DNA from: Pseudomonadota bacterium
GTDB taxonomy: Bacteria > Pseudomonadota > Gammaproteobacteria > Burkholderiales > Thiobacillaceae
Direction of reading: 5' to 3'
Assembly (NCBI GenBank): GCA_021847385.1
Contig: JAJZTV010000137.1
Span: 1 to 5,901, forward strand
Length of the DNA stretch: 5,901 bases
The stretch's first letter is position 1. Every line of letters starts with the position of its first letter. The notes under the pieces were generated by a model. That model was given only the letters and a program-made list of their open reading frames with translations, searched no databases and was not told where the DNA came from. Both the position numbers and the translations under genes were made by a program. Below are positions 1 through 5,860 of this stretch, piece by piece.

Positions 1-996
1 GGCTTCCAGGTCTATGCCAGCCCCGAGGTGACGCTGGAAGAGGACTTGATCCGGCGCGATCTCACCATCAACGCCATGGCCGAAGCGGCCGATGGCCAAA
101 TCACCGACCCCTACGGCGGCCAGCGCGATCTCGCCGATAAAATATTGCGCCACGTCAGCCCGGCCTTTGCCGAAGACCCGGTGCGCATCCTGCGCGTGGC
201 CCGCTTCGCCGCGCGCTTTCCCGAATTCACCGTGGCGCCGGAAACGCTCGAACTGATGCGCGCGATGGTGGCCAGCGGCGAGGTCGATGCCCTGGTGCCG
301 GAACGGGTCTGGCAAGAAATCAGCCGCGGCCTGATGGAAACCAAACCCTCGCGCCTGCTCGGCGTGCTGCGCGACTGCGGTGCCTTGGCCAAGCTATTGC
401 CCGAAGCCGATACCCTGTTCGGCGTGCCGCAGGACCCGGCCAAGCATCCCGAGGTCGACACCGGTGTCCATCTGTTGCGCGTGCTCGACTGGGCCGCCAG
501 CCAAGGCCACGACCTTGCCGTGCGCTATGCCGCGCTGGTGCACGACCTGGGCAAGGGCCTCACCCCGCGCGAGCGGTGGCCCGATCACGAAGGCCACGAA
601 GCGGCCGGCATGGCCGCCGTGCACGCGGTGAGCACGCGGCTGCGCGTGCCGACCGATTGCAAGGAACTGGCCCTCGCCGTCGCTCGCTGGCATGGCGAAG
701 CTCATCGCGCCGACCGGCTCGACGCCGCCGGCCTGCTCGCGCTGTTGGAAGCGACCGACGCCTTCCGCCGGCCCGAGCGCTTCGAGCAGTTTCTGCTCGC
801 CTGCGCCGACGACCACCACGGCCGGCCCGGCTACGAGACGCGGCCGTTCGCCCAAGCCGACCGCCTGCGCCAAGCCCTGGCCGCCGCCCATGCGGTCGAT
901 GCCGGCGCCGTCGCCCAGGCCGCCCCGATAGGCGGCATCCCCCAGGCCATCCGCACCGCGCGCACGGCGGCCATCCAGGCCGGCTTGCCAAGTTGA
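1..996 (+). CDS. cca: CCA-adding enzyme (tRNA nucleotidyltransferase), 5'-truncated by the window edge
   Basis: This enzyme adds or repairs the 3'-terminal CCA of tRNAs in the cytoplasm without a nucleic acid template. The frame is open from base 1 (GFQVYASPEV...) and ends at TGA 994-996, giving 331 visible residues. By comparison with the roughly 410-residue E. coli protein, about 70 N-terminal residues are missing, including the G-G and D-x-D motifs of the nucleotidyltransferase head. Visible family motifs are RRDLTINAMA at residues 18-27, DPYGG at 36-40 and EDPVRILRVARF at 58-69. The HD-domain signature LVHDLGKG has His181-Asp182. That HD domain is typical of the E. coli-type enzyme, where it gives metal-dependent phosphatase and phosphodiesterase activities. 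A GTG at 28 is internal and is not the real start. The C-terminus looks complete. Family assignment is very secure; the enzyme activities are inferred from the family. Confidence 0.96.
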   Translation, partial: GFQVYASPEVTLEEDLIRRDLTINAMAEAADGQITDPYGGQRDLADKILRHVSPAFAEDPVRILRVARFAARFPEFTVAPETLELMRAMVASGEVDALVPERVWQEISRGLMETKPSRLLGVLRDCGALAKLLPEADTLFGVPQDPAKHPEVDTGVHLLRVLDWAASQGHDLAVRYAALVHDLGKGLTPRERWPDHEGHEAAGMAAVHAVSTRLRVPTDCKELALAVARWHGEAHRADRLDAAGLLALLEATDAFRRPERFEQFLLACADDHHGRPGYETRPFAQADRLRQALAAAHAVDAGAVAQAAPIGGIPQAIRTARTAAIQAGLPS

Positions 997-1015
997 AACG
1001 CAGTGGGCGTATACT
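985..1015 (+). promoter_or_regulatory. Candidate sigma70-type promoter for the DUF2892 gene
   Basis: TTGCCA at 985-990 (5 of 6 to the -35 consensus) is followed after 19 bp by TATACT at 1010-1015 (5 of 6 to the -10 consensus). The spacer is 2 bp longer than ideal. The -35 box overlaps the end of cca, and the start of transcription would fall near 1022, about 58 bases ahead of the DUF2892 ATG. The -10 box sits inside a dyad, so it may be regulated. This is consensus matching by eye only. Confidence 0.4.
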
Positions 1016-1023
1016 GCGCCCAC
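1000..1023 (+). other. Two overlapping inverted repeats after cca
   Basis: GTGGGCG at 1003-1009 is complementary to CGCCCAC at 1017-1023. Adding a G-U pair and an A-U pair inside gives a 9-bp stem with a 3-base loop. A second, competing pairing joins GCAGT at 1000-1004 with ACTGC at 1013-1017. Neither is followed by a T-run, so this is not a standard intrinsic terminator. It could attenuate the end of the cca transcript, or act as an operator, because the candidate -10 box lies between the arms. Confidence 0.4.
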
Positions 1024-1029
1024 AACCCT

Positions 1030-1060
1030 GTTGAACATCCTCAACCTGCCCAATCGGGCA
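1030..1060 (+). other. Small paired leader upstream of the DUF2892 gene
   Basis: Two short stem-loops can form in the probable 5' untranslated region. GTTGA (1030-1034) pairs with TCAAC (1041-1045) around a 6-base loop. TGCCC (1047-1051) pairs with GGGCA (1056-1060) around a 4-base AATC loop. The ribosome binding site at 1070-1077 lies just outside and is left unpaired. No known riboswitch class is recognised. Stems this short can arise by chance. Confidence 0.25.
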
Positions 1061-1079
1061 ATCTGACTTAGGAGGTGTT

Positions 1080-1283
1080 ATGCACGCAAACGTTGGTGGG
1101 ATCGATCGTATTATTCGCATCGTCGTCGGCCTGGCCTTGATCGCCTGGGCATTGATGGGTGGCCCGGTGTGGGCCTGGATCGGCGTGGTGCCGCTGGCCA
1201 CCGGCGCCATCGGCTGGTGCCCGGCCTACCTGCCCTTCGGGCTCAAGACCTGCAAGACCTGCGAGAGCAAATCGGCCGAATAA
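1080..1283 (+). CDS. Small DUF2892 (YgaP-like transmembrane domain) inner-membrane protein
   Basis: A 67-residue protein of the DUF2892 type, the membrane domain that also forms the C-terminal part of the rhodanese YgaP. The N-terminal NVGGIDRIIRIVVGLALI and the central GWCPAYLPFGLKTC are family hallmarks. Two hydrophobic segments, about residues 11-26 and 29-46, predict a helical hairpin in the cytoplasmic membrane. Cysteines are at 47, 58 and 61; the last two form a C-x-x-C in the hydrophilic tail. The start is decided by an excellent Shine-Dalgarno, AGGAGGTG at 1070-1077, just before ATG 1080. It stands alone between the end of cca and a strong terminator, so it is probably a single-gene transcript or the tail of a cca transcript. 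The molecular function of stand-alone members is not established; sulfur or redox links are suggested only by YgaP. Confidence 0.88.
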   Translation: MHANVGGIDRIIRIVVGLALIAWALMGGPVWAWIGVVPLATGAIGWCPAYLPFGLKTCKTCESKSAE

Positions 1284-1296
1284 GCCGACAAGCAAG

Positions 1297-1331
1297 AAAA
1301 ACAAACCCCGCCTAGTGCGGGGTTTGTTTTT
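1297..1331 (+). terminator. Intrinsic (rho-independent) terminator after the DUF2892 gene
   Basis: A perfect 15-bp stem pairs 1297-1311 with 1317-1331 around a 5-base CTAGT loop. Its GC-rich core (CCCCGC/GCGGGG) is followed on the descending arm by TTTGTTTTT. It begins 13 bases after the DUF2892 stop codon. The A-run on the ascending arm makes it work in principle on both strands, but no minus-strand gene ends here. Confidence 0.93.
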
Positions 1332-1377
1332 ACGTGGCCACAATGCGGGCAGTGGTTCCAGACGCAAGGGGATTGGC

Positions 1378-1791
1378 ATGACGCAAGTCACACTCAAGGG
1401 CAGTTGTTTATGCGGCACGGTTCGCTATGAAGTAAGCGGCGACCCACAGCGGTTTTATCACTGCCATTGTGCGCGTTGCCGAAAGTCATCGGGAACCGGC
1501 CATGCGACAAACTTGATGTTGATGAACGCGCAACTGGTATTCACCGACGGCGAATCGTTTTTGAAACAATACAAAGTACCGGAAGCCAAGCGTTTTACTC
1601 GGCAGTTTTGCACCAATTGCGGGAGTTCGCTGGCGCGCTTCGTTCCGGAACTTGATGCTGTGGTCATTCCCGCAGGCTCGCTGGACAGCGAGCCCCCCAT
1701 CAAACCACAAGCGCGAATCTTCTGGGGATCGCGCGCGGCGTGGTCCTGTGATGGCGACGCGTTGCCGCGGCATGCCGAATACCCGGCATAA
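1378..1791 (+). CDS. GFA-domain zinc protein (Gfa/CENP-V family)
   Basis: A 137-residue protein of the GFA family, named for glutathione-dependent formaldehyde-activating enzyme; most members have no proven activity. Zinc ligands follow the family pattern: Cys10-x-Cys12 (GSCLCGTVRYEV), Cys29-x-Cys31-x-x-Cys34 (YHCHCARCRKSSG) and Cys78-x-x-Cys81 (FCTNCGSS). The C-terminal IFWGSRAAWSCDGDALPRHAEYP is also typical, so the protein is full length. ATG 1378 is chosen because AAGGGG at 1366-1371 precedes it by 6 bases and the family homology starts at once. The frame is open further back to 1159, but that stretch crosses the terminator and the DUF2892 gene. Counted by hand, GC is about 56% over 1381-1740 and 46% over 1501-1620, against 68% in a sampled cca line, which hints at recent acquisition. 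It starts 46 bases after the terminator and no clear promoter is seen. Whether it acts on formaldehyde adducts is unknown. Confidence 0.9.
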   Translation: MTQVTLKGSCLCGTVRYEVSGDPQRFYHCHCARCRKSSGTGHATNLMLMNAQLVFTDGESFLKQYKVPEAKRFTRQFCTNCGSSLARFVPELDAVVIPAGSLDSEPPIKPQARIFWGSRAAWSCDGDALPRHAEYPA

Positions 1792-1857
1792 CCAGCCCAG
1801 CGCCGGCTGCACTAAGCTTCTGGTCGGCGTCATCTCAACAAACTTGCCGGTACAGGC

Positions 1858-3108
1858 CTAGGACAACACTGCTTTGCGGCAAGCCAAGACGGCGTTGGAG
1901 CCGCCGAAGGCGAACGAGTTGCTCAAGGCGGCGCGCACCGGCACATCGCGCTCGCCGAGGCCGACATGGCGCACGCCCATGCACTCCGGCGCCAACTCAG
2001 CGAGATGCGCGGTCGGCGGAATAGCCTGTCGCGCCACGGCCAGGATAGTCACGATCGCCTCGATCGCGCCGGCCGCACCCAGGGCGTGGCCATGCATGGA
2101 TTTCGTCGCGCTGATCGCCAGGCGGCTGGCATGGTCGCCGAACACCTGGGCCAAGGCAGCGATCTCAGCCGCATCGCCTTCGCGCGTGGCCGTGCCATGT
2201 GCGTTCACATAATCGATCTCGTCCGGCCGCAGGCCGGCATCCACCAGGGCGGCCTCCAGCGCCCGAACTTGCCCGGCCGCATCTGGGCGCGACAAATGCA
2301 CATGGTCGCAACGGGTGCCATAGCCGGCCAGTTCGGCATAAATCGTGGCGCCCCGGGCGACGGCACGGTCCCAATCTTCCAGCACGATGGCGCCGGCGCC
2401 TTCCGACAAGACCAAGCCGCGCCGTTCGGCATCGAACGGGCGGCAGGCCGAGGGCGCAGAAGCCGCGTCGCCAGGGGCGAGTATCTTCAAAGACTCCCAG
2501 GCGCGGATCACGCCGTAGGCCAAGGGCGCTTCCGAACCGCCGGCCAGCATGACCGCGGCCTCGCCGGAGCGCACCCGGCGAAACGCCTCGCCGATGGCGA
2601 TGGCCGACGAGGCGCAGGCAACCGAATAGGTAACATTCGCGCCGCCCAGACCCAAGCCAATCGCAATATGCGTTGCAGCGGCATTGCTCATGCTGAACAT
2701 CACCGACAATGGCGAGATCCGCGTCTTGTCGCGCAGAAACAAATCCTGGTAGCCGCGCTCGGTAGTACCGAAGCCACCGCCGCCGGTGCCCCAAAACACG
2801 CCGACATCATGCTTCTGCAATGAGTCGTCCCGATCCAGGCCGGCATCCTGCCAAGCCGACTGGGCAGCGGTCGCACCCAGTTGGCTGAAGCGATCCATGC
2901 CATTGGCCCGGCTGCGGCCCAGGCTGGCGGCCGCATCGAAATCGGCGCAATACCCGGCCGGTATCGCCAGCGGCTGCGGCGCAGCTTCGCCTTGATACAG
3001 ACGGATGGCCGATTCGCCGCGCAATAGCGCATCGAAGAAAAGCTGCGCGTCGCCGCCATGCGGCGTCACCGCGCCGATGCCGGTCACCGCGACCCGGCGT
3101 CGGGTCAC
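1858..3108 (-). CDS. Beta-ketoacyl-ACP synthase, KAS II (FabF)-like
   Basis: A thiolase-fold condensing enzyme of 416 residues, the usual FabF length. The family carries out decarboxylative Claisen condensation of an acyl chain with malonyl-ACP. The catalytic set is intact: nucleophile Cys165 in TYSVACASS, His304 in VNAHGTATREGD, and Lys336 and His341 in SATKSMHGHALGAAGA. The C-terminal loop reads SNSFAFGGSN, with Ala400 where FabF has the first glycine of its GFGG gating loop. The GTG start at 3106-3108 overlaps the ACP stop codon (GTGA, 4 bases), and AGGGA lies 8 bases upstream within the ACP gene, so translational coupling is likely. It is last in the hydrolase-ACP-synthase unit, and its natural partner is presumably the adjacent ACP. 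No fabD, fabG or fabH is present, so this is probably not the housekeeping fabF. Chain length and substrate are unknown. Confidence 0.93.
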   Translation of the reverse strand: MTRRRVAVTGIGAVTPHGGDAQLFFDALLRGESAIRLYQGEAAPQPLAIPAGYCADFDAAASLGRSRANGMDRFSQLGATAAQSAWQDAGLDRDDSLQKHDVGVFWGTGGGGFGTTERGYQDLFLRDKTRISPLSVMFSMSNAAATHIAIGLGLGGANVTYSVACASSAIAIGEAFRRVRSGEAAVMLAGGSEAPLAYGVIRAWESLKILAPGDAASAPSACRPFDAERRGLVLSEGAGAIVLEDWDRAVARGATIYAELAGYGTRCDHVHLSRPDAAGQVRALEAALVDAGLRPDEIDYVNAHGTATREGDAAEIAALAQVFGDHASRLAISATKSMHGHALGAAGAIEAIVTILAVARQAIPPTAHLAELAPECMGVRHVGLGERDVPVRAALSNSFAFGGSNAVLACRKAVLS

Positions 3109-3353
3109 GCCCTCTGTCCCTGACGCCCTGCCTGCATCGCTTCGACGATCTTCACCAGATCGGCGAGGGTGACCGGCGTCGGAAAATCCTCGGGCGCCGG
3201 CACGCCCAGCTTGTCCTCGACCTCGAACATCAGCTCGACCAAGCCGAGCGAATCGACCTCAAGCGATTCGAGCGTGGTTTCCGGCGTGACCGATTCCACT
3301 GCGATGTCGTAACGCTTATGCAGCGCATCGAGAATGATGGGATAGACATCCAT
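3105..3353 (-). CDS. Acyl carrier protein (phosphopantetheine-binding)
   Basis: An 82-residue stand-alone carrier protein. The attachment site is Ser35 in LEVDSLGLVELMFEVEDKLGV, the DSL motif at the start of acidic helix II. A 4'-phosphopantetheinyl transferase would load this serine, and acyl chains would then be carried as thioesters. Helix I is about residues 1-15 and helix IV about 63-74; a basic tail (AGRQGQRA) ends the protein. ATG 3353 is supported by GGAGGT (the complement of 3359-3364) 5 bases upstream. The gene follows the hydrolase stop by 12 bases and overlaps the synthase start by 4. It is distinct from classical AcpP: the familiar EFDTEIPDEEAEKI-type helix III is replaced by APEDFPTPVTLADLVK. 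It is therefore likely a dedicated carrier for a secondary or lipid-modifying pathway. Its acyl cargo cannot be deduced. Confidence 0.93.
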   Translation of the reverse strand: MDVYPIILDALHKRYDIAVESVTPETTLESLEVDSLGLVELMFEVEDKLGVPAPEDFPTPVTLADLVKIVEAMQAGRQGQRA

Positions 3354-3365
3354 CGAAGACCTCCA

Positions 3366-4223
3366 TTACCGTGATTGCGATAGCGCATAGACATTGCTGC
3401 GCGCAGGCACCCTGTTCGACCGACCCGCTTGCCGATCGAGAAATTCGCGCGTCTCGGCCAGCACGCGTTCTTTTTCTTGATCCAGCGTAATCATGTGATA
3501 GCTGTCGCGCAGCACGACGTAGCGGCTGTGCTCGGAGGCAATCTGACGCAGCAGATATTCCGGATTGCGCAGTGACGACATATCGTCTTCCGCGGCATGC
3601 ACAACCAACGTCGGGCTCGTGATTCGCGGCATCAGCTTGCGCGTCGCCCGGCACAGACGCATGGCCTCGATCAGGCTGGGCGCGGTCAAGGTCGCCGCGC
3701 CGGCCATGGACGATTCGGTCTTCGCCATCTCGCGCGCGATCCAGCTCCGCATCCGTTCGTCCTTGACGCCATAGGGCTCGCCCTCGCGATAGCGGTAACG
3801 CATGCCGAACGGCACATAGGGCGCGAGGTGCAACAGAAAGCGATACCAGGGCAAGCTCCAGCCGTCGTACCAAAGGGTGACGGACAAGGCGATCAGCGCG
3901 GCCACCTCATCGCCGCGTTGCGCGGCCACGCTCAGGGCCAGGGTCGCGCCGATGCACAGGCCGCCGATCGCGACCTGCTCATGCGTAGCATGCACCCGGT
4001 CGAATTCGTGCAAGGCCTGGGCGACCCAGTCCTGCCAATCCGTAACCAGGCCCTTTTGCCTGCCACCGCCGTCGCCATAACCGGGCAGATGCGGCAGGTA
4101 GACGGTATAGCCGGCACGCTGCAAACCGCGGCCGAGCAACTGCAGCTCCAAGGGGCTACTGGACAGGCCGTGAAACAGGATGACGGCGCGCTCACCGGCG
4201 GGCAGGGTCTGGGACTTGAACAT
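3366..4223 (-). CDS. Alpha/beta hydrolase (Est30/carboxylesterase-like) with a cysteine nucleophile
   Basis: A 285-residue single-domain alpha/beta-fold protein with no signal peptide, presumably cytoplasmic. The oxyanion-loop motif LFHGLSSSPLELQLLGRGL is at residues 16-34. The nucleophile elbow is GGLCIGATLAL, with Cys90 where serine is expected (TGC at 3954-3956, complement). The acid is probably Asp213 in AAEDDMSS and the base His243 in SYHMITLDQEKERV, which closely matches the NSGHVITLDQEKD of Geobacillus Est30-type carboxylesterases. Residues about 114-200 would form the cap, and an arginine-rich tail follows residue 267. Cysteine in this box recalls PHA synthases and some acyl-transferring thioesterases, so acyl transfer from the neighbouring ACP is possible. 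Plain esterase or thioesterase activity is also possible. ATG 4223 is the only ATG before an in-frame stop at 4260-4262, though no good Shine-Dalgarno precedes it. It is the first gene of the three-gene unit. Confidence 0.88.
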   Translation of the reverse strand: MFKSQTLPAGERAVILFHGLSSSPLELQLLGRGLQRAGYTVYLPHLPGYGDGGGRQKGLVTDWQDWVAQALHEFDRVHATHEQVAIGGLCIGATLALSVAAQRGDEVAALIALSVTLWYDGWSLPWYRFLLHLAPYVPFGMRYRYREGEPYGVKDERMRSWIAREMAKTESSMAGAATLTAPSLIEAMRLCRATRKLMPRITSPTLVVHAAEDDMSSLRNPEYLLRQIASEHSRYVVLRDSYHMITLDQEKERVLAETREFLDRQAGRSNRVPARSNVYALSQSR

Positions 4224-4348
4224 GACCGAAGAGGCCGACAGAAGAAGAGTGCGGCCACTTTACACATGCCCGGGAGGAACGTCCCTTACTGATTCGTAAG
4301 CCGGCCGGCCACCCGCGCCGCGGAGCCGACCTGGCGGGCAACGGCCAT
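4224..4348 (-). promoter_or_regulatory. Gap between ilvA and the hydrolase unit with two adjacent dyads
   Basis: This 125-bp gap must hold any separate promoter of the hydrolase-ACP-synthase unit. Two abutting inverted repeats share base 4285: GGGA (4272-4275) with TCCC (4282-4285), and CTTAC (4285-4289) with GTAAG (4296-4300). Each has a 6-base centre. Side-by-side dyads of this size are typical of dimeric regulator sites, but no specific regulator is recognised. No convincing -35/-10 pair was found, and no stem with a T-run that would end ilvA transcription, so read-through from ilvA is possible. Confidence 0.3.
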
Positions 4349-5860
4349 TTAGCCGAGGAACAATTTATAGGCCGGGTTCTTCGACTCGTTCCAGTAGGGA
4401 TAGCCGAGCTTATCGAGGAAGGCCTTGAACTGCGCCTTGTCCTTGGTCGGCACCTGCACCCCGCACAGCACCCGGCCGTAGTCGGCACCGTGGTTGCGGT
4501 AGTGGAACAGGCTGATGTTCCACTTGTGGCCCAGGCTGTTGAGGAACTTCATCAGCGCGCCCGGCCGTTCCGGGAACTCGAAGCGGTAGATCACCTCGTC
4601 CTTCGCCTGCGGCGCCTTGCCGCCGACCAGGTGGCGGATGTGCAGCTTGGCCATCTCGTTGTCGGTCAGGTCGAGCACCGCCAGCTCGTGCCGCTTGAGC
4701 GACGCGATCATCTTGTCCACCTCGGCCCGGTTCTGCACCTGCACGCCGACGAAGATGTGGGCGAGCTTGGGGTCGTCGAAGCGGTAGTTGAACTCGGTGA
4801 TGACGTGGCCGCCCAAAAGTGAGCAGAAGGTCTTGAAGCTGCCCGGCTTCTCCGGGATGGTCACCGCCAGCACCGCCTCGCGCTTCTCGCCCAGCTCGGC
4901 CCGCTCGGCCACGAAGCGCAGGCGGTCGAAGTTCATGTTGGCGCCGCTGGCGATGGCGACCAGGTGCTTGTCCTTGGCCTTCTCCCGCGCGACCCAGGCC
5001 TTGAGGCCGGCCACCGACAGGGCGCCGGCCGGCTCCAGAATCGAGCGGGTATCCTCGAACACGTCCTTGATCGCGGCGCAGATCGCGTCGTTGTCCACGC
5101 GGATGATCTCGTCGACGTATTGCTGGCACAGGCGGAAGGTCTCGGCCCCGACCTGCTTCACCGCCACGCCGTCGGCGAACAGGCCGACCTGGGCCAGGGT
5201 CACCCGCTCGCCCTTGGCCAGCGAGCGGGCCATGGCGTCGGCCTCTTCCGGCTCGACGCCGATCACCTTGATCTCCGGCCGCAAGCGTTTGACATAGGCG
5301 GCGATGCCGGCGATCAGGCCGCCGCCGCCGACCGGCACGAAGATCGCGTGCGGGCAAGCCGACTTGGCCTGGCGCATCAGCTCCATGGCCACCGTACCCT
5401 GGCCGGCGATCACCTCGGGGTCGTCGTAGGGGTGGACGAAGGTCTTCTTCTCTTTCTTGGCGATGGCCATGGCATGGTGATAGGCCTCGTCGTAGGAATC
5501 GCCGTGCAGCACCACCTCGGCCCCGCGCTTGGCCACGGCGTCCACCTTGATCTGTGGCGTGGTCGCCGGCATCACGATGGTCGCCTCGCATTTGAGGATC
5601 TGCGCTGCCAGGGCCACGCCCTGGGCATGGTTGCCGGCCGAGGCCGCCACCACGCCGCGTTTGAGCGCCGCTGCCGGCAACGAGGCCATCTTGTTGTAGG
5701 CGCCGCGCAGCTTGAACGAGAACACCGGCTGCATGTCCTCGCGCTTGAGCCACACCGTGTTCTTCAGCCGGCGCGAGAGGTTGGGCGCCTCGTCCAGGGG
5801 CGACTCGATGGCCACGTCGTAGACGCGGGCAAGCAGGATTTTTTCCAGATAGTCCGACAT
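4349..5860 (-). CDS. ilvA: Threonine ammonia-lyase, biosynthetic (threonine deaminase)
   Basis: A PLP enzyme converting L-threonine to 2-oxobutanoate and ammonia, the first step of isoleucine synthesis. It has 503 residues, against 514 in E. coli IlvA. The catalytic domain is about residues 1-325: Schiff-base Lys50 in PVFSFKLRGAYNKM, SAGNHAQG at 74-81, the phosphate-binding glycine loop VPVGGGGLIAG around 178-181, and ASGANMNFDRLR from 304. Two ACT-like regulatory domains follow, about 328-400 (LAVTIPEKPGSFKTFC) and 423-500 (YRFEFPERPGALMKFLNSLG). Both being present marks the long, biosynthetic form that is normally inhibited by isoleucine and activated by valine, not the short catabolic form. 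ATG 5860 fits the family N-terminus, although only a weak ribosome binding site is visible. No other branched-chain amino acid gene is in view. Functional assignment is very secure; allostery is inferred from the family. Confidence 0.97.
   Translation of the reverse strand: MSDYLEKILLARVYDVAIESPLDEAPNLSRRLKNTVWLKREDMQPVFSFKLRGAYNKMASLPAAALKRGVVAASAGNHAQGVALAAQILKCEATIVMPATTPQIKVDAVAKRGAEVVLHGDSYDEAYHHAMAIAKKEKKTFVHPYDDPEVIAGQGTVAMELMRQAKSACPHAIFVPVGGGGLIAGIAAYVKRLRPEIKVIGVEPEEADAMARSLAKGERVTLAQVGLFADGVAVKQVGAETFRLCQQYVDEIIRVDNDAICAAIKDVFEDTRSILEPAGALSVAGLKAWVAREKAKDKHLVAIASGANMNFDRLRFVAERAELGEKREAVLAVTIPEKPGSFKTFCSLLGGHVITEFNYRFDDPKLAHIFVGVQVQNRAEVDKMIASLKRHELAVLDLTDNEMAKLHIRHLVGGKAPQAKDEVIYRFEFPERPGALMKFLNSLGHKWNISLFHYRNHGADYGRVLCGVQVPTKDKAQFKAFLDKLGYPYWNESKNPAYKLFLG

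Noticed and set aside
394..1210. Minus-strand frames opposite cca and the DUF2892 gene
   Set aside because: They overlap securely assigned genes, cross the intergenic region and show no domain; shadows of GC-rich coding sequence.
1159..1377. Possible N-terminal extension of the GFA protein
   Set aside because: The in-frame extension runs through the DUF2892 gene and the intrinsic terminator; the ATG at 1378 has its own ribosome binding site and starts exactly where family homology begins.
1792..1857. Convergent gap checked for a shared terminator or attachment site
   Set aside because: Only a 4-bp stem (CAGC/GCTG near 1799-1810) was seen, with no T-run; no direct repeats or mobile-element remnants flank the GFA gene.
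1966..2823. Long plus-strand open frame (285 codons) antisense to the synthase gene
   Set aside because: It lies entirely within a gene with intact catalytic motifs, its translation is rich in Arg, Gly and Ala with no recognisable domain, and such frames are common opposite GC-rich genes.
1858..3353. ACP plus KAS II as the housekeeping acpP-fabF pair
   Set aside because: In Proteobacteria acpP-fabF normally follows fabD and fabG with ACP helix III of the AcpP type. Here the ACP differs, the partner is a Cys-type hydrolase, and no other fab gene is near.
4301..4310. CCGGCCGGCC palindrome
   Set aside because: Simple GC-rich self-complementary runs are expected by chance at this base composition, and no T-run follows on either strand.
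4192..4488. Minus-strand frame bridging ilvA and the hydrolase gene
   Set aside because: It overlaps both confirmed genes out of frame, and its translation is Arg/Pro/Ser-rich without recognisable features.
4410..5753. A 447-codon minus-strand frame inside ilvA
   Set aside because: It is the out-of-frame shadow of ilvA; its translation is Arg/Gly-rich low-complexity sequence, while the ilvA frame matches the family along its full length.
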